A model generated the notes under the pieces. It saw only the letters and a program-made list of their open reading frames with translations, made no database searches and was not told the origin of the DNA. Positions 56,870 to 64,000 of a stretch of DNA of 64,000 nucleotides are shown here, one piece after another (the first letter of the stretch is position 1; each line of letters opens with the position of its first letter). The DNA comes from Gemmiger gallinarum. GTDB taxonomy: Bacteria; Bacillota; Clostridia; Oscillospirales; Ruminococcaceae. Made by a program: the position numbers and the translations under genes. Location: NCBI RefSeq assembly GCF_014982805.1, contig NZ_JADCKC010000003.1:558001-622000 (forward strand), written 5' to 3'.

Positions 56870-57901
56870 TTAGTTCAGCTCAGCGAAGTACTTGATGGTG
56901 CGGACCATCTGGCTGGTGTAGCTGTTCTCGTTGTCGTACCAGGAGACGACCTGAACCTGATAGGTGTCGTCGTCGATCTTGGTGACCATGGTCTGGGTGG
57001 CATCGAACAGGCTGCCGTAGCGCATGCCGATGACATCGGAAGAAACGATCTGGTCCTCATTGTAGCCGAAGCTCTCGGAAGCAGCAGCCTTCATAGCGGC
57101 GTTGATGCTCTCCTTGGTGACATCCTTGCCCTTGACAACGGCAACCAGGATGGTGGTGGAGCCGGTGGGAACGGGCACACGCTGAGCGGAGCCGATCAGC
57201 TTGCCGTTCAGCTCGGGGATGACCAGGCCGATGGCCTTGGCAGCGCCGGTGGAGTTGGGAACAATGTTCTGAGCACCAGCACGAGCGCGGCGCAGGTCGC
57301 CCTTGCGCTGCGGGCCGTCCAGGATCATCTGGTCGCCGGTGTAAGCATGAACGGTGGTCATGATGCCGGAGACGATGGGGTAGGTCTTGTTCAGGGTGTC
57401 GGCCATGGGAGCCAGGCAGTTGGTGGTGCAGGAAGCAGCAGAGATAACCTGATCCTCGGTGGTCAGGGTCTTCTCGTTGACGGAGTAGACGATGGTCTTC
57501 AGGTCATTGCCGGCAGGAGCAGAGATAACGACCTTCTTGGCGCCAGCAGCGATGTGAGCCATGCTCTTCTCCTTGCTGGTGTAGAAGCCGGTGCACTCCA
57601 GAACGACATCGACGCCCAGCTCGCCCCAGGGGCAATCCTTAGCGTCCTTGATGGCGTAGATCTTGATCTCCTTGCCATCGACGATGATGGAGTCGTCGGT
57701 GGAATCGACGGTGTGCTTGTTCTCGCCGATCTTGCCCAGGAAAGAGCCCTGAGCGGTATCATACTTCAGCAGATGCGCCAGCATCTTGGGGCTGGTCAGG
57801 TCGTTGATTGCGACGACCTCGTAGCCCTCCGCCTCGAACATCTGACGGAAAGCCAGACGGCCGATGCGGCCGAAACCATTGATAGCAACTTTGACAGCCA
57901 T
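56870..57901 (-). CDS. gap: Glyceraldehyde-3-phosphate dehydrogenase
   Basis: A 343-residue glycolytic enzyme: [14 protein letters not shown] with the NAD fold, the catalytic cysteine in [22 protein letters not shown] with the catalytic His, and [14 protein letters not shown] at the end. Codon use is extremely biased towards one codon per residue, as expected for a highly expressed gene. GGGAGGA precedes the ATG. It is monocistronic, with a strong promoter and terminator. Confidence 0.98.
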   Translation of the reverse strand: MAVKVAINGFGRIGRLAFRQMFEAEGYEVVAINDLTSPKMLAHLLKYDTAQGSFLGKIGENKHTVDSTDDSIIVDGKEIKIYAIKDAKDCPWGELGVDVVLECTGFYTSKEKSMAHIAAGAKKVVISAPAGNDLKTIVYSVNEKTLTTEDQVISAASCTTNCLAPMADTLNKTYPIVSGIMTTVHAYTGDQMILDGPQRKGDLRRARAGAQNIVPNSTGAAKAIGLVIPELNGKLIGSAQRVPVPTGSTTILVAVVKGKDVTKESINAAMKAAASESFGYNEDQIVSSDVIGMRYGSLFDATQTMVTKIDDDTYQVQVVSWYDNENSYTSQMVRTIKYFAELN

Positions 57902-57946
57902 AGTTAAATCCTCCCAAGATTTTGTATTAAGGGGTTGCCCCCACCT

Positions 57947-57966
57947 CGCGGTGCCAAAACACCGCG
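57947..57966 (-). promoter_or_regulatory. Hairpin in the gap leader
   Basis: CGCGGTG and CACCGCG arms around a six-base loop near the 5' end of the transcript. It may stabilise the mRNA, as 5' hairpins do in other glycolytic messages. Confidence 0.45.
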
Positions 57967-57981
57967 CTACGGTACGTTATT

Positions 57982-58010
57982 ATTGTATCCCATTACGACG
58001 CAAACTGCAA
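57982..58010 (-). promoter_or_regulatory. Promoter of gap
   Basis: Minus strand TTGCAG, 17-base spacer, TACAAT. The remaining bases to 58232 hold AT-rich DNA and a TACAAT box at 58130-58135 with no good -35 for the next plus-strand gene. Confidence 0.72.
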
Positions 58011-58232
58011 GGGGGACTGTTATTCTTTTAACGCAAATTTTCAAAAAAAATGTTCCAATTTTGCCTTTTAGCGTTCCGTCGCCGCTTTTGCCCTGCAAGG
58101 AAGTACGGCTAATCGGCGCGTCACTGCATACAATAAAGGAAGCGCGGCTTTCCCGTCCCCCTCGCAGCGGCAGAATTTCTTCTGCGCGCCCTGCCGGAAA
58201 GGCCGCAGCCCGCCGCCAAAGGAGATGAACCC

Positions 58233-58847
58233 ATGCCGAACTTTTCCGCCCTGCGGGAGGCCCTTGCCGGTCAGGCGGCCCGCCGCAGCATCCGGGGTCT
58301 GCCGCCCGGCGCCGTGCTGCCCCGTCTGCGGCTGCTGACCACGGCGGAGCTGCTCTGCCCCGCACCGCCGCCTGCCTGTGCCGCCGACCTCCGGGCCGAG
58401 GTGGAGGCCGTCTGTCTGGCCGCCCAGAGGATGCTGCGCCGTCGGGACGGCTGGCTGCGCTTTGTCTGCGGGGCGGACGCCCTGCCGGTGCTGGCCCGCC
58501 CGGCTCTGGCCCAGGCGGCGGTGCTGGCCTGGCTGCGGGGCGCCCTGTTGGCCGGCGCGGAGGAGGTCAGTCTGGTTTGTGCCGGGCAGGGAGACGGGGT
58601 ACGCCTTTCTCTGTCCGGAGGAGCCGACCCCCAGGGGGACGCCGCCGCCCTGCTGGAGCATCTGGCCCGGGAGGCAGGGGGCACGGCGCTGTTTCTGGCC
58701 CACGGCGCCTTCGGTGCGGCGCTGCGCCTGCCCCGGGCCGACGGCCTGCCCCTGCGCACTGCCCCCCGGGCGGAGGAACTGCTGGCCGACCGCTATGCCC
58801 TGCCCCGCCTCTATCTGGACGGCTTTTGCGCCGAGCCGGAACTGTGA
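58233..58847 (+). CDS. Unknown protein, Ala/Leu-rich
   Basis: A 204-residue soluble protein, very rich in Ala, Leu and Arg, with two long amphipathic helices at the centre. The run GDGVRLSLSGG and GGTALFLAHGAFGAALRLPR could be a decayed GHKL-type ATPase end, but the catalytic Asn and glycine boxes are not convincing, so I do not name a function. AAAGGAG precedes the ATG. It lies between gap (divergent) and the 58935 gene, which has its own promoter at 58855. Confidence 0.6.
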   Translation: MPNFSALREALAGQAARRSIRGLPPGAVLPRLRLLTTAELLCPAPPPACAADLRAEVEAVCLAAQRMLRRRDGWLRFVCGADALPVLARPALAQAAVLAWLRGALLAGAEEVSLVCAGQGDGVRLSLSGGADPQGDAAALLEHLAREAGGTALFLAHGAFGAALRLPRADGLPLRTAPRAEELLADRYALPRLYLDGFCAEPEL

Positions 58848-58854
58848 CCGCCGC

Positions 58855-58883
58855 TTGCTTCCCTCCTGCCGATATGGTACGAT
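58855..58883 (+). promoter_or_regulatory. Promoter of the 58935 gene
   Basis: TTGCTT, 17-base spacer, TACGAT. Confidence 0.6.
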
Positions 58884-58934
58884 ATTTTGAGAAGAATGCG
58901 CAGTTTGGCGCGGGACAGGAGGACGTTTCCCTTG

Positions 58935-60263
58935 ATGATGCTTCGGTTGGACATGATGATCCGCAGGCTGATCCAGGCGGCCATCCTCATGCTGGTGGCC
59001 CTGGTCCTTCTGGTCGTCTACGGCAGGGGATTTCTGATGCTTCTTCAGGGCCCCGCCGACCTCTACACGCTGGATGCCCGGGAGCTGGAGGGCCGCTACG
59101 TGGCCGCCCGGGTGGACATCATCTACGACTGGTACGCCGAGAGCATCCGTCACGGAGATGAGACCGAGACCCCCGTCCGGAGGGAGTACGTCATCCCTGC
59201 GGGAAGCAGTGCCTTCATAGGGGCGGACATCCCTGCCGGGCAGTTTGACGATGCTCAGTCCGTGCTGGATGCCACCCTGGCGGCGCAGCAGGGACAGACC
59301 TTCCACCCCGACGGCGCCGAGGTGGTGATCCAGGGCACCATCCAGCCCATGGATGCACAGACCCGGGAATACTATTACCGCGTCATCGGGTACGACCAGC
59401 TCTCCCCGGAAGACCAGCAGCGCTTTCTGCCGCTGGTGCTGGTCACCGACAACATCGGCGGATATCCGGCCTCCTCCCTGACGCTGGGAGCCCTGGCCAT
59501 CGCCGCCTTTGCCCTGCCCAGTATTTTTCTCCTGCTCAGCGCCCGCCTGAGCAAGGGACCGCGGCAGCCGGTGGCCTATCTGGCCGCTTTTCCGCCCGCC
59601 ATGCAGGACCCCGCCCAGGAGTCGCTGGATGCCTTCTACGAGGAGTCGGAGCCCTGGAACGACTGTCTCCGGGCCGGGCCCGAATGGGTCGTCTGGGAAA
59701 ACGGCGCAGCCAGCTGGATTCTGGCCTCCCGGGACATTGCCTGGGTCTACCGTCAGCCCGCCCCGCCGGGGGCAAGGCACAGCCGCATTGTGGTGTGCAG
59801 CAAGTCGGAGCCACGCAGCATGGCCCGGCATTTCATCCCCATCCGGACGCCGGAGGATGCCGCCCAGGTCCTGGAACTGCTCTATGCTGCTCTGCCGGGG
59901 GCCGTTTTCGGCTACGATCCCCGCTGGGAGCCTCTCTACCGCGCCGATCCCCAGCGCTTCTGCCGGGACATCCGGTCCGCCCAGGAGACGGCTTTTCCCT
60001 CCTCCGCCGCGCCCTTTGGGAACAGGCCCCACGCCCCACTCTACGATGCTGTGCGGGATGCCCCCGACATTTTCCCGCCCAAACCCGGCGCCGAACCCCA
60101 GCCCCTGGAGGAGCCCGCCCCGCCGCAGCCTGAACCCGAGACAACGCCCGGGACAGATTCCCAGGCTGCTCCCGAACCGGATGCCGCCGGACCTGCGGAA
60201 AGCGACGCCCCGTCCTCTCCCCCGGAACCGGCGGACACCCCCGACGCCCCCGCCGGGACCTGA
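58935..60263 (+). CDS. Membrane protein of unknown function with a proline-rich tail
   Basis: A 442-residue protein. One helix at about 12-35, an extracytoplasmic part with REYVIPAGSSAFIGADIPAGQFDDAQSVLD, a second helix at about 182-205, then a cytoplasmic domain (215-370). It ends in about 75 residues rich in Pro, Glu and Ala that are probably disordered. It resembles the DUF6709-type proteins of Clostridia by layout only. AGGAGG lies 12 bases before ATG 58935 and nine before TTG 58932, so TTG is a possible start. A promoter lies just upstream. Confidence 0.68.
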   Translation: MMLRLDMMIRRLIQAAILMLVALVLLVVYGRGFLMLLQGPADLYTLDARELEGRYVAARVDIIYDWYAESIRHGDETETPVRREYVIPAGSSAFIGADIPAGQFDDAQSVLDATLAAQQGQTFHPDGAEVVIQGTIQPMDAQTREYYYRVIGYDQLSPEDQQRFLPLVLVTDNIGGYPASSLTLGALAIAAFALPSIFLLLSARLSKGPRQPVAYLAAFPPAMQDPAQESLDAFYEESEPWNDCLRAGPEWVVWENGAASWILASRDIAWVYRQPAPPGARHSRIVVCSKSEPRSMARHFIPIRTPEDAAQVLELLYAALPGAVFGYDPRWEPLYRADPQRFCRDIRSAQETAFPSSAAPFGNRPHAPLYDAVRDAPDIFPPKPGAEPQPLEEPAPPQPEPETTPGTDSQAAPEPDAAGPAESDAPSSPPEPADTPDAPAGT

Positions 60264-60290
60264 ACCCTTACACACAACACAAAACACCCC

Positions 60291-60337
60291 CATCCTCCGG
60301 TATCTGCCGGAAAGACGGGGGTGTTTGTCGTTTTTTG
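60291..60337. terminator. Bidirectional terminator between the 58935 gene and cyclophilin
   Basis: AAACACCCCC-TCCGG/CCGGA-GGGGGTGTTT hairpin, T-run on the plus strand. Confidence 0.85.
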
Positions 60338-60349
60338 CGGGGGAAGAAC

Positions 60350-60835
60350 TCAGTCCTCAATCACAATGCGGGTGATGACGGGCATCTTGACCGGCTTGTT
60401 CCAAGTCTCAGCGCCGTAGGTGGGCTGGGAGGCGATGGCGTCCAGCACCTCAAAGCCGCTGTCCATCTCGCCGAAGGCCGCATACCGGCCGTCCAGCTTG
60501 GGCGCGTCCTTATGGACCACAAAGAACTGGGTGCCCGCCGTGTCGAAATCATCGTCCCGGGCCATGGAGAGGGCTCCGCGGACATGCTTGAGGGGGTTGG
60601 GCACGCCGTTCTCGGCAAATTCCCCCTTGATGTGCCACTCACTGTCGGTCATGATGTCATTGTCCGGCGAACCGCCCTGAATGACATAACCCTCGACGAT
60701 GCGGCACCAGCAAAGGCCGTCGTAAAAACCGCTGCGGGCGGTCTTGACAAAGTTTTCCACCGTAATGGGGGCGTACTCGGGATAGAGGGTGAACACCATC
60801 TGCCCGAAGCCCTCGGTCTCAATGATACAGCGCAT
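60350..60835 (-). CDS. Peptidyl-prolyl cis-trans isomerase, cyclophilin type
   Basis: A 161-residue single-domain PPIase without a signal peptide, so cytoplasmic. It has YPEYAPITVENFVKTARSGFYDGL, RIVEGYVIQGG, SMARDDDFDTAGTQFFVVHKDAPKLDGRYAAFGEM, with the FFVV and GRYAAFGE motifs of the active site. Its start overlaps the stop of the peptide-binding protein gene by one base. It may be read at the end of the peptide transporter operon. Confidence 0.94.
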   Translation of the reverse strand: MRCIIETEGFGQMVFTLYPEYAPITVENFVKTARSGFYDGLCWCRIVEGYVIQGGSPDNDIMTDSEWHIKGEFAENGVPNPLKHVRGALSMARDDDFDTAGTQFFVVHKDAPKLDGRYAAFGEMDSGFEVLDAIASQPTYGAETWNKPVKMPVITRIVIED

Positions 60836-62511
60836 CAGGACACGACCACATGCTTGAAGTAGAGGTTGGAGGAAGCAGTCATGTAGTAGCCGCTGATGTT
60901 GTCATGCATCAGGAAGGAGTTGGACTTGTAGTACAGAGGCAGGCAGCAGTAGTCGTTGGAGGCCAGGTCAGCAGCCTGCATGGTCAGCTCGGCAGCCTTG
61001 GCGGCATCGCTCTCCTGCATGACCTGCTCCACCAGAGCGTCATACTCGGCATTGGAGTAGAAGCTGTTGTTGCTGGAATCGCCGGTCTTGAACAGAGGCA
61101 GGAAGCTCATGGGGTTCAGGTAGTCGGCGCTCCAACCCATGGCGGCCACTTCGTAGTTGCCCTGCTGCACATCCTCATAGAAGATGGCCCAGTCGTTGGA
61201 GGAGACCTCAACATTGATGTTCAGGTTGTTCTTGAGCATCTCGGCCATGGCCTCGACGATCTTCTTGACGGTGTCGTCCTGATAGTAGGACAGCTTGAGG
61301 GTGGGGAAGCCTTCGCCGTTGGGGTAGCCGGCTTCGGCCAGAGCAGCCTGGGCAGCCTCCACGTCGGCGGTGGCGGACAGGCCGTAGTCGCTGCGGCCCT
61401 CGGTGATATCCTTGCCGTCCACACTGTAGCCGGGCGCCAGGAAGCTGTAAGCGGGGGTCGCGTCAACCTGGGCGACATTGTCGATCAGGGACTGACGGTC
61501 AACAGCCAGGCAGAGGGCCTTGCGGACCAGGGGGTTGTCGTAAGGGGCAACGGAGCAGTTGATGTTGTAGTAAACGGTGCCGTAGCTGGGGTAAACCTGG
61601 ACACCGGCTTTCTCGGCCTTGAGGCGGGCGTAGTCGGAGGACGGGATGCTGATGATGCCGTCCACCTCGCCGGACTCATAGGCGGTCAGAGCGGTGGAGT
61701 TGTCCAGAATGTAACGGAAGGTCAGCTTGTCCAGGGTGACGTTGTCCGCATCCCAGTAGTTCTCGTTCTTTTCCAGGATAACGTTCTCGTTCAGGCTCAT
61801 GCCGGTGACCTTGAAGGGGCCGTTGCAGACGTAGGTCTCGGGAGAGTTGGTCCAGGCGTCACCGTTTGCCTCGATGGTGGCCTGCTGGACGGGATCGTAG
61901 ACCCACATGCTCAGCACGTCGATGAAGTAGGAGGTGGGCTGGATCAGGGTGATCTCCAGGGTCTGGTCGTCGATGGCCTTGACGCCCAGATCGTCGGCGG
62001 TGGCGGTGCCGTCATAGAACTCCTGGGCGTTCTTGATGTAGCCGGTGACCATGCTGACATACTGGGCAGCGGTGGCCGGGGTCAGAACACGCTGGATGGA
62101 GTAGACAAAGTCGTTGGCGGTGAGGGGGGTGCCGTCGCTCCACTTCAGGCCGTCGCGGAGGTGGAAGGTGTAAACCAGGCCGTCGTCGCTCACATCCCAG
62201 CTCTCGGCGCAGCCGCCGACCAGAGAACCGCTCTCGTCGTAGGTGACGAGTCCCTCAAAGCAGTTGATCAGCACGTACTGGGCAAAGGAGTTGTTGGTGA
62301 CGCCGGGGTCGAGGCCGTCGGGAATGTTGTTCAGGACGAAGGTCATCTCCTGGGCACCGGCGGGGGCAGCCTCGGCGGTTGCCGCGGTGGAGGTGTCATC
62401 GGTGGAAGCCGACACGTCGGAGATGTTCTGGGGCTCGTTGGAGCTGCACGCGCTCAGCAGCGAGACGGCCAGTGCGCCCGCAAGCAGGGCGCTCAAGGCT
62501 TTCTTTTTCAT
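60835..62511 (-). CDS. Oligopeptide/dipeptide ABC transporter substrate-binding lipoprotein
   Basis: A 558-residue lipoprotein of solute-binding family 5: lipobox LSAC with lipidated C22, a Ser/Thr/Ala linker, then NNIPDGLDPGVTNNSFAQYVLINCFEGLVTYD and WKWSD-type LKWSDGTPLTANDFVYSIQRVL, which are OppA/DppA hallmarks. It captures peptides at the membrane for the ATPases encoded just upstream. AGAGGAG precedes the ATG. The permease genes must lie beyond the window edge. Confidence 0.94.
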   Translation of the reverse strand: MKKKALSALLAGALAVSLLSACSSNEPQNISDVSASTDDTSTAATAEAAPAGAQEMTFVLNNIPDGLDPGVTNNSFAQYVLINCFEGLVTYDESGSLVGGCAESWDVSDDGLVYTFHLRDGLKWSDGTPLTANDFVYSIQRVLTPATAAQYVSMVTGYIKNAQEFYDGTATADDLGVKAIDDQTLEITLIQPTSYFIDVLSMWVYDPVQQATIEANGDAWTNSPETYVCNGPFKVTGMSLNENVILEKNENYWDADNVTLDKLTFRYILDNSTALTAYESGEVDGIISIPSSDYARLKAEKAGVQVYPSYGTVYYNINCSVAPYDNPLVRKALCLAVDRQSLIDNVAQVDATPAYSFLAPGYSVDGKDITEGRSDYGLSATADVEAAQAALAEAGYPNGEGFPTLKLSYYQDDTVKKIVEAMAEMLKNNLNINVEVSSNDWAIFYEDVQQGNYEVAAMGWSADYLNPMSFLPLFKTGDSSNNSFYSNAEYDALVEQVMQESDAAKAAELTMQAADLASNDYCCLPLYYKSNSFLMHDNISGYYMTASSNLYFKHVVVS

Positions 62512-62583
62512 GGTAATCTCTCCTCTTGTTTATTCTGTTATCCGCAAAACGCGGCGTAACCGATATGGGTGGTACGGCTGCGG

Positions 62584-63543
62584 TCAGTCGTACAGATGGC
62601 AGGCCACACAGTGGCCGGGAGCCGCTTCCTTCATCTCGGGCACCTGCTCGGAGCAGATGGGCTTGGCGTAGGGGCAGCGGGTGTGGAAGCGGCAGCCCTT
62701 GGGCGGGTGGACCGGGCTGGGCAGGTCACCGGCCACGCCGGTGTTCTCCCGGGTGCGGGCCACCTTGGGGTCGGCCACGGGGATGCAGGACAAAAGGCCC
62801 TTGGTGTAGGGGTGGAGGGGATTTTTGTAGATCTCCTCCGCCTCGCAGGTCTCCACCAGCTGGCCCAGGTACATGACGCCCACGTCATCCGAGACATAGC
62901 GCACCATGGACAGGTCGTGGGCGATGAAGAGGTAGGACAGGCCTTCCTCCTGCTGATAGTCCCGCAGCAGGTTGACCACCTGGGCCTGGATGGAAACGTC
63001 CAGCGCCGAGATGGGCTCGTCGCAGATGACCAGCTCCGGTTTGAGGACCAGCGCCCGGGCAATGCCCACGCGCTGACGCTGGCCGCCGGAGAATTCGTGG
63101 GCGTAGCGGCCCGCATGCTCCCGGGTCAGGCCCACGCGCTCCAGCATGGGGTAGACGTAGTCGTCGATCTCCTTCTTGTTCTTCACCACGTGATGGGCGA
63201 TGAGGGGCTCGGCGATGATGTCCCGCACCGTCATGCGGGCGTTGAGGGAGGCGTAGGGGTCCTGGAAGATCATCTGCATCTTGCGGCGAATGGGCTGCAG
63301 CTGGCGGGCGGACAGGGTGGTGATGTCCTGGCCGTCCAGAATGATCTTGCCGGAGGTGGGGTCATAGATGCGGATAATGGTGCGGGCGCAGCTGCTCTTG
63401 CCGCAGCCGGACTCCCCCACCAGGCCGAAGGTCCGGCCCTTGCGCAGGGTGAAGCTCACATCGTCCACCGCGTGGACGACGCTGCGCTTGCCTGCGGGAA
63501 AATGTTTGGTCAGGTGCTCCACCTGAAGGATGGGCTGTTCCAT
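62584..63543 (-). CDS. oppF: Oligopeptide ABC transporter ATPase, OppF/DppF type
   Basis: A 319-residue ATPase: Walker [11 protein letters not shown]-loop [10 protein letters not shown], signature FSGGQRQR, Walker [14 protein letters not shown]-loop IAHDLSMV. The C-terminal part from [13 protein letters not shown] to [14 protein letters not shown] carries the oligopeptide-transporter domain with its cysteine cluster, probably an iron-sulfur site. AAAGGAGG precedes ATG 63541-63543, which overlaps the stop of the next ATPase gene by one base. Confidence 0.95.
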   Translation of the reverse strand: MEQPILQVEHLTKHFPAGKRSVVHAVDDVSFTLRKGRTFGLVGESGCGKSSCARTIIRIYDPTSGKIILDGQDITTLSARQLQPIRRKMQMIFQDPYASLNARMTVRDIIAEPLIAHHVVKNKKEIDDYVYPMLERVGLTREHAGRYAHEFSGGQRQRVGIARALVLKPELVICDEPISALDVSIQAQVVNLLRDYQQEEGLSYLFIAHDLSMVRYVSDDVGVMYLGQLVETCEAEEIYKNPLHPYTKGLLSCIPVADPKVARTRENTGVAGDLPSPVHPPKGCRFHTRCPYAKPICSEQVPEMKEAAPGHCVACHLYD

Positions 63544-64000
63544 CACTTTGCCTCCTTTTCTGCCGCGGCAAGCTTGCCGTAGAGCGGGTTGCCCTCCGCC
63601 GGGGCATCGGGCTGGAGCAGCCAGCACATGGCCCGGTGGCCGCCCGCCTGCACATAGGGCGGGCATTCCGCCGCGCAGATGTTGCGGGCGTAGGGGCAGC
63701 GGGGGGCAAAGGGACAGCCCTTGGGCGGGTTGGTCATGTCCGGCGGGCTGCCGGGAATGGACTGCAGCCGCTCGGCCTTGTCCTTGTTGATGCCGGGAAT
63801 GGAGGCCAGCAGCCCCAGGGTATAGGGGTGCAGGGGGTGCTCGAAGATCTCGTCGATGCCCGCTTCCTCCATGACCAGGCCGCCGTACATGACGACCACC
63901 CGGTCACACAGTTCCGCCACCACGCCCAGATCATGGGTGATGAAGATGATGCTGGTGTCGTACTGCTTCTGCAGCGTGCGCAGCTGCTTGAGGATCTGGT
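63543..64000 (-). CDS. oppD: Oligopeptide ABC transporter ATPase, OppD/DppD type (cut by window edge)
   Basis: The last 152 codons of a gene that begins beyond the window. Visible are the H-loop IIFITHDLGVVAELCDRVVVMYGG, the HPLHPYTLGLLASIPG oligopeptide domain and CPFAPRCPYARNICAAECP with four cysteines. Walker A, the signature and Walker B lie outside. It overlaps oppF by one base and heads the visible part of the operon oppD-oppF-binding protein-cyclophilin. Confidence 0.92.
   Translation of the reverse strand, partial: QILKQLRTLQKQYDTSIIFITHDLGVVAELCDRVVVMYGGLVMEEAGIDEIFEHPLHPYTLGLLASIPGINKDKAERLQSIPGSPPDMTNPPKGCPFAPRCPYARNICAAECPPYVQAGGHRAMCWLLQPDAPAEGNPLYGKLAAAEKEAK

Noticed and set aside
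58233-58847. Histidine kinase ATPase domain
   Set aside because: Only loose GDG and GGT-like segments are present; the N, G1, F and G2 boxes cannot be matched.
1-64000. CRISPR arrays, tRNA/rRNA genes, transposase genes, prophage
   Set aside because: I saw no regularly spaced repeats, no CCA-ended cloverleaf candidates and no transposase or integrase motifs in the reading frames. Short RNAs could have been missed by eye.

Overview
The window is chromosomal DNA from a GC-rich, low-redox gut-type Firmicute. The nearest match I can name by feel is the Oscillospiraceae/Ruminococcaceae group (Faecalibacterium, Gemmiger, Subdoligranulum). The reasons are strong AGGAGG-type ribosome sites, a CIRCE heat-shock operator, an oxygen-sensitive NrdD/NrdG ribonucleotide reductase, HisZ-dependent histidine synthesis with a PHP-type histidinol phosphatase, BlaR/BlaI-type regulation, BioY, lipobox lipoproteins and heterodimeric ABC exporters. 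Genus assignment is inference. No search was run, and all calls rest on reading the translated sequence and the DNA.

Layout. 1-5.3 kb: end of a UDP-glucose dehydrogenase gene, thioredoxin reductase, a membrane protein, an aminotransferase-GNAT pair and a lipoprotein. 5.4-10.2 kb: MarR regulator plus a two-subunit ABC drug exporter whose catalytic motifs split into one degenerate and one canonical site. 10.4-14.7 kb: DUF1275 protein, ZIP metal transporter, cardiolipin synthase and CIRCE-controlled Hsp20. 14.8-16.4 kb: FdtA/FdtB-like deoxyaminosugar pair. 16.5-25.1 kb: a ten-gene histidine operon read leftwards. It starts with a HisZ-HisG fusion, lacks hisB and carries two non-his genes. 25.2-28.4 kb: a small anchored protein and an M56/BlaI pair in which the BlaR1-like protease carries an Asp-box sensor. 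28.6-35 kb: ilvE with a long structured leader, then two tandem 808-residue membrane proteins. 35-38.3 kb: nrdG and nrdD, divergent around a NrdR-type box. 38.4-40.3 kb: a GLUG-repeat lipoprotein.

40.5-47.4 kb: a leftward run of eight closely spaced genes from an IclR regulator through WecG/TagA, EamA, a glycosyltransferase, an esterase, a condensation-like acyltransferase and a zinc-ribbon membrane protein to a cysteine hydrolase. It looks like an uncharacterised envelope-glycolipid locus. 47.7-49.8 kb: KDPG aldolase fused to a VOC-like domain, plus a KDG kinase, divergent from the IclR gene, with a 17-bp operator copied at both promoters. 50-53.1 kb: bioY, an anchored alpha/beta hydrolase, ruvX and uppS. 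53.2-56.6 kb: a rearranged region with duplicated YbjN-like genes, covarying terminators, a 78-bp direct repeat, a regulator-gene fragment and an AT-richer insert. 56.9-60.3 kb: gap and two unknown genes. 60.3-64 kb: cyclophilin and an oligopeptide ABC transporter cut by the window edge.

Most promoters I could assign have the form TTGCAN or TTGACN, a 16-18 bp spacer, then TATAAT or TACAAT. Almost every gene cluster ends in a clear hairpin-plus-T-run terminator, so transcription units are well defined. The best leads are the Asp-box BlaR1 variant and its possible second target at ilvE, the HisZ-HisG fusion, the envelope acyltransferase locus, and the recombined 53-56 kb region. No tRNA, rRNA, CRISPR array or intact insertion sequence was seen.
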